Below the pieces are notes generated by a model. It searched no databases, was not told where the DNA came from, and saw nothing but the letters and a program-made list of their open reading frames with translations. A stretch of 64,000 bases of DNA from Nipponacmea schrenckii. Taxonomy: Eukaryota > Mollusca > Gastropoda > Lottiidae. A program made the translations under genes and the position numbers. The stretch is taken from the NCBI GenBank assembly GCA_030562195.1, contig JAUJPP010000003.1, forward strand, positions 12,369,398-12,433,397. Direction: 5' to 3'. Positions 15,201-27,200 of this stretch are shown one piece after another (the first letter of the stretch is position 1; each line of letters opens with the position of its first letter).

Positions 15201-18200
15201 ATTTATTCCGACTCCTAAATTACCTAACCTTGATTATATTCAACCGTCTATTTAACGATTTCAACGGAATCTCAGTTGCATACTTTTTTCGAAACCACCC
15301 TCCACGCGGTGCTAGAACAATGTTTATTCCTAAATCCACGTGGAAACTACCTAAAACCGCTATCCATCCAGAAATATTAAACGTATTTACAAGTATGAAT
15401 AACCAAATATCAAATCTTTCCATAACACACGAGAAGCCTAATCTAACGCGAGTAGAACGTGAAGCATTAAATGTACTTAAAAAAGACGATAGCATTGTAA
15501 TTAAAAAGAGTGACAAAGGTTCATGTTGCGTTATATTAAATAGGGAAGATTATATTGCAGAAGCAGAGCATCAATTGAATAATCCTAAACACTATGCAAT
15601 TTTACCGGAGCCGATTTTTAAAGAAACTGCTAATATGATAAACAATATTCTTGCCGACTTAGTTAAAACAAGTCATTTAAAACAGAAACAATATGACTAT
15701 CTTTCTGCCAAACCTGATTGCCGCGAGAGACACTTATACACTTTGCCGAAAATTCATAAGAATCCTACCAAGGATTGATTCATGCCTAATAGAATCCCTA
15801 AAGGCCGCCCGATTATCTCTGACTGTGGTAGTGAGTCTTATGCAGTGTCAGAATACATCGATCATTTCTTACTACCACTAGCATGTCAACATCGAGCCTA
15901 CCTTAAGGACACAACTGACTTTGTCAATAAAATAAAAAACCTCAAAGTCCCTTCAAATGCTATTCTAATTTCAATAGACGTAACTTCTATGTACACCAAT
16001 ATCGACAACACTACTGGCCTAATGGCAGTTCGCAAAGCTTTTGATAGAAACCCAGATCCAGACAGACCCGATGATGCAATTCTACAGCTTTTAGAGATTT
16101 GTCTTAGTCGCAATGATTTCACATTTAATGGTAAAACATATCTACAAACCTCAGGTACAGCTATGGGCAAACGATTCAACCCTTCATACGCAAACCTTTT
16201 CATGGCAGAGTGGGAACGTGAGGTATTACCCCTTTGTCCATTTGACCCACTTTTCTATGGACGCTTCTTAGATGACATTTTCATAGTTTGGACTTACTCC
16301 ATAGAACAATTTTGGCAATTTTTTGAAATCCTCAACTACCACCACCTGTCAATCAAACTAACAGCCAACGTCAGTCACAAAAGTATAGACTTTCTCGATA
16401 CTACTGTTTTTAAAGGTGATTCAATAGCAGAGACTAATAAATTAGATATCTAAGTATATTTCAAAGAAACCGACACTCATCAACTTTTGCATAAGAGCTC
16501 ATTTCATCCAAAACATACATTTTCTGGAATAATTAAGTCACAAGTTTTACGATTTCACCGAATTTGCACAAGGTCTTCTGATTTCAACCAAGCCTGTACG
16601 ATTGTTTTCTCAAAATTGAAAGAGCGTGGATACTCTAAACGATTTTTACGAAACATAAAAATTCCACATTAGCACAGTTAGTGCCTCCAGGTTTGAGGAG
16701 TGACCCATGTATGTCAACCAGATGCAAAACATGTCCCTTTATATCAGAAACGCATTATTTTCTAAGTAACTCTACGAATAAAAGATACCCGAGCACCTAA
16801 CATGTGAAAACTCGAATGTAATATACTTAATTTCATGTAAAAAATGTCCCAAACAATATATCGGGGAAACAAAGAACAAATTACGCACTCGTTTTAATGC
16901 CCACAGATCAGATATTAAATTAAAAAAAGACAAGCCTGTTTCTAACCATTTCAATCTTGACGATCATTCACTTGACGATCTCACCCTAACCCCAATTGAG
17001 CGCATAGAAATCGACTTGCCCGAAGATGAAACTACCAAATTCCGTCAATCTAGAGAAGCCCATTGGATTGAGACATTGAATACAGCAAGACCCATAGGAC
17101 TTAATATTCACCACAGTGTAGGCATAGCACCCTTTGTAGTTCCATTTAATACAACCTGTAATAAAGCAAGTAAGATAGTTCAAACCCATTATAAGAGTCT
17201 TCAAGAGAAATTTCCTCATGTCTATAAACAGAAAATGATAGTGGCATATTCAAAAAATCAGAACTTAAATGACAACCTTGTTCATAGCAAACTAAAAATA
17301 ATCTGTACTTAACAGGTACTATACTCCTCGCCCATCGGGCGAGTTATTTTATTTTTTCTAATTTCAGATCAGAAGAGAAGAAAATCATCCAACAGATCCA
17401 GATCCCAATTTCTCAATAAGATATTTGTTCCACCCTAGGCCTGTACATTTGGGAGATTCAATCCCTCCCTTCCCCGAAATCAAAAACCGTTCATCGAAAA
17501 ATTGCCAATTTCGAACTTGTCCGAGATCTCATCAATATCATTCAAATCCGACAAAAACTGTAGCCTCTATTGCGTTCACAAGCAATTGTGGACGGACGGA
17601 CGGACGGACGAACGGACGGACGGACGGGGTGACGACAATATACGACCACATTATAATGTGGGCGTATATAAAAACTGTTTCTACTCCTGGTTTATGAATA
17701 TGGATATACAAAAGCAATAGTTCATGGCTGTGAATTGTAGCTGGAGATCATATTGCTATCAATTGCCATAAATCTCCCCATATTGCAATACACATTGTAA
17801 TACATGTATATTGTAAAATGTTGATAGTTCACCTTTTGTTTCAAATTGGTGAGCCAATTAGGTTCTGTTATGCATACTATACTATTAAAACTATTTGTCA
17901 GTATTAATTTTTCAGCGGATACCATGCTGTACATGATTCGAAAAGATTTTGACTTCATGAAAATTATGACAACCACAATCAGGGTCTGGCATGGAAAGTG
18001 AAAGTAGGGTAAAACTATTGAAAATATCAATAAGCACAGATCGGTATCAATATATTGCTTTCAGATTCACTGTATTGCAATAAATTGATATTTTGATATT
18101 TTTTATTTTTAATATCCTTCATCCTTGGGTTATTACAATACTCATGCCAATTTTCATCAACATCCTTCAAGAATTGTGCTTTCTTTTCTTTTTACAAGCT

Positions 18201-21200
18201 CAAATTGAAAGGTTTTTCAAGATTTCTGTTTTGGGTGACAACATTTTACGTGGGAGTATAAACATTGAATAAAAACAAATATACAAACCTAACATGAACA
18301 TTTTCTGATAAACCAAAATATTTAAAATGATTAACATATTTATCAGCAGGTACTAATGATGGTGGACTGAAAAAAACAGACCATATTACTATAACTTCTT
18401 CTGAGGTAATACTTGTTTTACCAGTGAATAGAGCCCTATATTTTAGATCTGAATAATTTTTATAAAAAAATAAAATATAACATCTTTATATCTTTTCTTT
18501 TGCAATTCAACACTGTCATCTCTACAAGGTATTATTAGTAGTGTAACATAACCTGCTGTCGTTAATCTGCATATCAACTTAATTGCATCAAAATATTCAA
18601 AACATCTTTGGTGCAACTTGTGAATTCATATTTGTTTTTTTATTTGAATGCTCAAACATACATGTAATGTGATAAGATGGTGAAGGATGAAGCTATATCT
18701 GCTAGGTTAGAAGGTGGAGTCTGTGTACAACTATGGTCTTTAATAAAAGGATAAACTAACTGCCATAGAGCATGGGCTAATTCTGAAAAGAAAAGAACAA
18801 CACTCAAGTTATTGACTATAAAAGGATCAATACCACCTGTTTGTTGCTTGTCAAACATAAAACAAGTTTTATTCACATTGTGATGACATGCATTTTTCGA
18901 TATTTTCATACATCTTGATTATATTTAATTTACCTTCATGTTGAGATGTAAGTGATTGATGTAGATGAGGATTTGCTTCATGGCTTTCAATAATAGACCT
19001 AAATTAAAATAATATTTCATTAAGTTGATTTACTGTTGTTTTATCTCCATACACAATATTACATATTTTCTTGAATTTGAACGGAATTTTGCAGTTCCTT
19101 ATTAAACATAGAATTGTGAGCATCCTGTGAGAAACAACTTAGTCATAAACACCATGTTTGCTCACTATTCTCTCAAAGTATTAAATGTAAGCCCCAGAAT
19201 AGCATTCAATTAGGGACAACTATACACATGAAAACCATTACATGTAAATGTATACTGACCTTAATTTAGCAAGGACATTAGTAAATACACCTAAACAATG
19301 TCTTAATTCATTTTGTCCTAAATTATTCCATACATTACCAAGACCATTACCTAAAGTGGATTAAGGAATGTTTGATAAGATATATAATTGTCTTCTCTTA
19401 TGACAAGTCATGAATATACTAACAAAATAATGATACCAAATAGCTTGGTTGAATCTAACCTTCAAATGGTTATCATCTAATGCAAATTACATTGAGGTCT
19501 AGAGCAATAACTATATGTGAACTATCAAATTGGTTGCTTCCAAGCAAAATATGGCACAATCTCCAACTAGGCAAATTAAAGCCAACTCTTGAAATAGATA
19601 GGAACAAGTGCAACAAACCTAAGAGTTTATGCTGTGAACAGGATAAGTTGGAACTAGATTCTAATATATCTAAGAAACTATCAATATACAATGAAAATAA
19701 CTTCCAGATATTATGATGTTTTTGAGGATCTCCGACTTCTTCCATTTCTCTAATAAAACACATATTTACATTATAATACATGATTCATATAATTTAATAA
19801 AATATAAATATATATTGCATAAATCCTCTTTAAAACCTCTATTTAGTTACTACATAACTATTTTAACTCATTATTAAATGGATAATAGCCGTAAAAAGAA
19901 ACAAAACATTTTAATTTCACTCAAACTTGACAAATAACAGTATATCCACTCCATCAGTGGACTTACATGTACCTGGCGTCATCACTATACATCAAAATCC
20001 CTCTATAATTCGATAAATCCACAAAATCAAGTAGATAATAATAGAACACTTAATACAACCAGTAAGCTATTTTCAAATTGTATTAATAAAGGGAAGTAAC
20101 TCTTACATATAGATTTCCCGCAAGGATATTTTAGCGCTGATTTCCCAGACGCTTTTATTCCCAAACAGAATGGATTCGTCGCTTGCTCACTTTTTTGAAA
20201 AAATCTGTATGTAGTTTTATTCTCGCTTTTTGAAAATTCATCAAGTGCGGGATGCATACTTATTTAACCAATAGTCAATAGTCAAATATTAGACGTAGGA
20301 CAAGTTCATTCTAACGTCTATTATCCCTTTAAACCCTGAAATTTCAGAGCAGAACTTACCTGCACAAAATATCAAAATACTTCACAACCTTATCCATGAT
20401 AAAACTGGTATCCATATTTCTTTCAACATAGATATGTATAAGTGCTAGACAACCTCTTAATATAACACATCTTTTGTTGATAGATAATGACTTAAAATCT
20501 AACATATTATAAAAATCTACCAATTTACCAGCCTGAAATAAAAGAGTTCTAATTTCCATTAAACTTTTACTTTGAAATAACCACATTTTGATTGCCTCAG
20601 ACAAAATCTTTTTGAAAAATTAAAAATATAAAGTAAGGATTTGTCTAAAAGGTCAGAAACTAATTTCCAGGAAGTTATGTTGTCAATAATTAAAGAGATT
20701 ATTCACTCATCAAGATTAGATAAATGAAAATATAAATTATTTACCACATCTTCTAATTCAACAGTAATAGCCAATGTTATAAACAAACTGGTAAAATTCT
20801 CTAGACCGGTCTCTGATAATTCTTGTAAACGTCTCTGATGAAACTTGGAATAAAACCTACAAAATGTTGAATTTGCATATATAGCCAATAACAGATCACT
20901 GAATTTTTTTTTAAAATGCACAGACCAACTTAAACTCTTTTCTAAGAACCTACACTAATATATGGAAATACATAGAATGGATTCAAGAAACATAAAGATA
21001 AATCAACAAAGGTACATGTTGGTAAACATACAAAATGCATTTCCTAACTTTTGGAGAAAGCAATCATATAATATTCATACCTTCCTTTCATTTGTCTCCA
21101 TTCTTGATAAGAACCAGTTTCAACAAATCTTGATAAATTGAAAGATAAAATATTCATAAACAGACCAAAACTGGTCTCTTGGTTTATTCTGGAAGGAGAA

Positions 21201-24200
21201 TTTGGATAAAATAACACTAATCACTATATAGCATTATGAGAAATATTGACTCAGTATGTCTATAGTGTTCTCAAACTACATTATAGCATAAGTTTGTTAC
21301 TCAATTCAAACAATAACCATGATAAAAAGTAGACCTACTATGAACAATACTATTTAAAAGATAGCTTGCCAGGCAAGGTCACATACTTCCACCTCAGCAA
21401 ACAGAATATTCCATGTTTTTTCATTTAATCAAGGGCAATAACTCATAAACCGACATCTGGAATCGCACTATTTTGAACTTGTCCGAGGTGTTATTAAGAT
21501 GAATACACATACCAAGTTTCATTCAAATCGGATAAAAACTACAGTTTCTATTGCGTACACAAGTAAATTTTATCATTTTCTCATCAAATCAAGGGCAATA
21601 ACTCATAAACAGACATCTGGCGAGATATTATCCAGATGAATACACATACCAAGTTTCATTCATATCAGATGAAAACTATAGCTTCTTTTACATACACAAG
21701 TACATTTTAACGGGTTTCATTTAATCAAGGCCCAAGGTGCATAAGTCATAAACCAACATCTGGAATCGTGCCATTTTTTAATTTGTCTGAGATATTATCA
21801 AGATGAATACACATACCAAGTTTCATTCAAATCGGATCAAAACTACAGCTTCTATTTCCTACACAAGTAAATTTTAGTGTTTTTTCATTTAATCAAGAGC
21901 CATAACTCATAAACCGACATCTGGAATCGTGCCATTTTCAAACTTATCCGAGATATTATCAAGATGAATACACATACCAACTTTCATTCAAATCAGATAA
22001 AAACTCTGGCCTGTATGCGTACACAAGAAATTGTTGACGGACGGACGGACAGACGGACCGAGGGACGGACAGGGGTGATGGCAATATACGTCCACATTTT
22101 CATGTGGGCGTATAATAAAATACAACAGCTTTACCTTTCCAAATGCCCTTCATCAAATTTTCTACACTTATCAAGTAAAGTAAGAGGTGTGGTACTGAAA
22201 AGTAAAGCCATTGTTATTAAAGGGATAATAGGCGTTAGAATACACTCGTCCTACGGCTTATATTTGTGTTTCATATTGACTATTAGTTAAATAAGTATGC
22301 ATCCCACACTTTACCAAATTTTAAAAAGCCACAATAAAAATATATTCGGAATTTTAAAAAAAAGTGAGCCAGCGACAATTCCATTCAGTTTGAGAATAAA
22401 AGTGTCTGGTAAATCAACGCTAAAACATCATTGTGGAATTCAACAGTAGTGGTCAAGGACGCGTGAAAACCCACATGTTAGAGTTACTTCCCTTTATATT
22501 TACACGATTTGAAAATGACTTGATGGATGGCTCAAGCGTTTTATTTTAACTACTTTATTTTGGGGATTTATCGGATTTTAGAGGGATTTTGATGTATAGG
22601 TAAGTCCACTGATGGATATATACTGTTATTGTCCAAAATTGAGTTAACTTAAATTTTTATGTTCGTTCTAACGCCTATTATCCCTTTAAGTAACCAGTCA
22701 TTAAAATATATACCTAGCTAATTTGTAATATTGTGACAGAGAAATCAAAGCAATCAAGATTACTATTTTATCAAACACCATAATGTTTTACCTTAATGTA
22801 GCTAATCCTTGTATACCAGAGGACTGCAACTGAAAGTTAGAATTCTGAAATACAAAATAAAGTATAATTTAATATGACATCAAAAAAAAGAAGGGAGAGG
22901 GGGGTAATCTGAGAGCTTTGAATGTTTAATAAGAAGCTAATGTTGACTGGAAGACTCTGATAGATCTGTTCATTAAGCCAACATGAGTGAAAAGTAAAAC
23001 CAGTAATTAGTCATTTCATGATATTAGCGCTTCACTCAACGTGACTGTTCCAATGAGGTTCTTTGATCAAGGTAAATAATATCTTACCAGTCTCCTAAAA
23101 TAATAATCCCACAATATAACAATTAAACTTGTATTAGGTTGCCATAACTGACAAATTGTTAAACACAGCTTTAATTGACTTCTTAATTCATATTCACTCA
23201 AATCATCCTGCAATATCAACCTAATATTAATGTTTTATTATATTCAAAGGGTAATACCACTGCCAATTCTATATCATAATGAAATTTTATCAATAAGTTT
23301 TGCATTACTTTAAATTCAGATTGAGAGAAATATTGATGTTTGATAAATAAAATGTTTCTAACCTTAGCAAGTGTCTTTTTAACTATTGTTTCTATCATGA
23401 AATAACTGTTTTCACTTTTCTCCTACAAAAACAAACAGATATATGAAATACATATATATATTTCAGGCATATCTTTCAATATTAGAATAATTAAATTAAA
23501 AATTTTAGTTGAAAATAATCCTGTATCACTATCATTACAGAATAGAAATGTAAACAAAGAAAGTGTATACTTACTATTTGTCTAGGATTACCAGTATTAT
23601 CTACAGTGTATAATCTAGCTATATTGACTATCAACCATAGAGAAAACTGTAAATAATTCTTTGGTTTCTCAAAATTATTAAATAAAATATAGTACTATCT
23701 GAAAAATATGAACGTTAACTTTAAAATAAAATAAAACAAAAAAATCGATCTTACAGGAAGTTGATGGCAAAAATCCTTCATAAACAATTAAACATCTGCC
23801 GTTTTCCAAGAAACCAAAGCAATTTCCTAATACCCCTATCAAACAAGAGTGCAACCATAACCAATCATACGGCTATTAGACTTGACTCTTAAACTATCAG
23901 CCTCATAAACCATCAAGATCCAATGCTGTGACTTAAGGTCATTGGCAAATAAAGCGACAATCCAAAGATGTCTGGCAATTCCTACATGCTTATGGAGACC
24001 TTAACTAGCTTTGTGCTGCATTCTGTTGCCGTAGCTGAGCAGTAAGTATTCCTTTGTGGTGTGACAGGGCTATTAATGACATTTCACAGAAATAAATATA
24101 TTTACCAATATCTATATCATCTGATGTATCTGTACTTTTATCTAATGTCTGTAATATTCTATGTAATCTTACCATAAAGGACTGAAATAAAACAAAATAA

Positions 24201-27200
24201 CAATACAAACTGTGAGTAAAAACAAACAGTTCTCATAAATAATTCCTAGTTTTAAAATAAGCTGATCAACACCTATGATATCTACACTTCAGAAAGAGAG
24301 AGTTAGGAACTTGAATAATGTAAAGGTAACAGACTAGGTCGGACGAAGCCTGTTGTATGTGTATACTTAGGTTTTTCTTAATGTTTTTAAAATTCTAAAA
24401 CATCATGAGCAGGGCATACGGTAAAGGCATACCAACCTCTTTATTAAGTTGTGAATGTAGTTTCTGTACTGTATGTATCAACATTATCCATAGTTCCATA
24501 CAACAAGTGCAATTAAATGGTGTTGAATTATCACTTTTAATCTACAAAACAAAATACAAATTTTACTGACTGAATTATTTTTTCTCGAAAGAGGTTTTAC
24601 TCTCTTCATAATACCATGTACACATGTGATGTGATCCACTGTTACTATTGCTAAATTAGTGTTGATATTTTATAGAGTACAGTGAAACCTGGTTATAACG
24701 AATCATATGGGACCGAACGAATTAGTTCGTTATAGCTGAAATTCGTTATATCATTTTCTATGTCCACCATCTTGGATAAAGTCAAAATTACCCATACCAT
24801 CCCAAAGAAAATGAACGATCGCAGTTTCAAACAGTACTAAACTTTTAGCACATAATTTATTGCAAATTCACATAAATTATAATCATGCATTTTCGTAGCG
24901 TGTTTAAAGCTCGAAAAGCGTCTGCAAATGATGACAGCTTCATTGTCTACGATTACTTCTTTGTCATCAGATTCTGGGGTGGTGTCATTTTTCACCGACA
25001 TAGCACTCTGTACAATTTCATTGTCGCTCGGTCTGTAATAATATCTTCGTCGTGTTTTTTAAAAAATCGTCCAGTCTTACGGTATCTGGTGCATCGGTAA
25101 ATTTATTCACCTCGTACCAAATTCTCTTCAATTCACCTACACGCATGTCGTTATTTTCGTCATCGGATTCGGAATTTTATGGGCTTTGAACGTAGCCATG
25201 TTGATGTTGAGAATCGAATGACACTTGAAGACGGTTATCGTTATTTACGATTTCCCCATATGTTTATTGTTTTGACCAGTAAACAAAATGAATATCTTGG
25301 GACTGTGGGTGAACAGAGGAGGACAAGAGGATTACACAAAATGTTAATTAAGTTTAATTGATAAATAATAATTGATAGTCGGGAGTCGGGAGGTGTGAAA
25401 TTCTGTGAAAATTTATTGCCGTGATTGGGGCGATTGAGATTATCGGTTAATTATGACTAATCCATTCGTAATAACCATTGATTTTGGTACACAGGGTGTC
25501 AATTTCTATTCGTTATTACCGAAAATTCGCTACTAGCATTTCGTTTTATCCATTTATTTTTCAATGAAATTAGTGCAGTGCAAAACGGGACTTTTATATT
25601 TGTTCGTTATTTCCGGTTTTTCGGTATAAGCATGTTAGTTATAAGTAAGGACCACTGTATTCTAATATGAAAGGATATAAAGAGATTTACATCCCTATTT
25701 TCTCTTGAAATGTGGAATCAAAAACATGTGCAATGAAGGAAATTAATCAATATTCCTGTGTTATCATGGATACATAATTGATGTGAGCTCAGACCTTCAA
25801 TAAAATAAATACCTTCTCTTTTCTATATACAGCTATATGTATTAAATCTGTTAGTATAATATCTATTATTTCATATATCAATATTGTATCATGCAGTTGA
25901 TTTTCATCTATAACTGTTACATGTTTATGGTATTTATAATCTAAAATTGAAAAAAAAAACAATTATGGTATTCATAGTTATCAACAATATTGTATCAAAT
26001 ACTGGCAACCTAAATATAACATGGATGTTAATTTTAAATTGGTTGAAATTTTGATCAATCATTCTAGGATTTTAGTCAGAGACATATCTGTTGACTTATA
26101 TACAACGTACCTGAATTGTTGATACCAATAGTATAAATAATTTCTACTATAGACCAATAAACTTCTAAATAACTATGAAACTGATGACTCAATACACTGT
26201 TACTCTAAAGAAAGATGGTCAAAGTGAAGTCTAAATACTAACTTATAAGATAACTTTTGAAGATTTTAATAAAGTGTCAGTGCACCAATACACAGTCTCT
26301 ATATCTTGACATATTTCTATCTTCCAGTGAACCGTATAGTCTAACAAAAATAAGACCAAACTTTCATTCTGTTTTGATAAGCTTTAATATTCAAAATGAG
26401 CCACTTTCTTTAGGTTCTAAGGAGCCTCTTGAATATTCGTCCCAATAATCTTTTGACCTAACCTGATGACCTCACCTTTAACCAATCCAATTCAAGAAGA
26501 AGATACAGAGCCTAAATACCTGTTGAGTTATCTGTGCTATATTAACTACGATGGATGATGGTAAATCACTAATTTTACCGATATATAATAAAATATCATG
26601 TAAATTATCTATTATACTGTTAAACATACTACTGGTCTTTCTCTCTTCATTAACTTTATATCTAAATAATAGAACGTTAATGTATTAACCTACTGATGTC
26701 ATGAGCTATCATTACACAGAATGTGTTTTTGGAATGGTCATATAGAAAACAGAAGTATCGAGATCTAGAATCTGCACTAGTTATTGTGCATTATTCAGTC
26801 AAGCAAGCTAAATATGGGTACATAATATCGGAATAGGCTTTATTATAGATTATACTGTACGAAATATACCTTCATTTCACACCTTGCATTGTCACATCAT
26901 TTCACTTTCAAGATTGTTTACTTTATAGACACAAATCATATTTCAAAATATTTACTCACTGTTTGATATGAAAGACAATGTATTGGAAAAATGTTCTCAA
27001 ACTTTTTCTATTTTCATTTAACTGAGTTACTTTACTAGCTGAAAATACAAGAAAAATTGACAAACATTACTGATTAATAAACTTTGATAAAAATATGACA
27101 TAAAGTTACGGTACCACTAAGATTTTACATACCTTGATTAGAAAAGAAGCCAGATTCTATAGAACTATTATGTATATTATTTATACACATCCTAAAAATA

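Larger units (their letters stand above)
4101..18286 (-). other. 14-kb MMS22L intron packed with transposons
   Basis: The exon at 3948-4100 continues directly, in protein order, from the exon at about 18287-18371, so everything between is one intron. It contains a TTAA MITE, four pearl-like tandem arrays, an unnamed interspersed repeat, a deleted hAT element, a minisatellite, a LINE fragment and a Penelope-like element, each listed separately. The other introns of this gene are mostly 0.1-1 kb. I saw no MMS22L coding segment inside it. Stretches at 4301-4970 and 13300-14050 show nothing recognisable except a duplicated segment of about 65 bp near 13460-13570. Confidence 0.75.
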
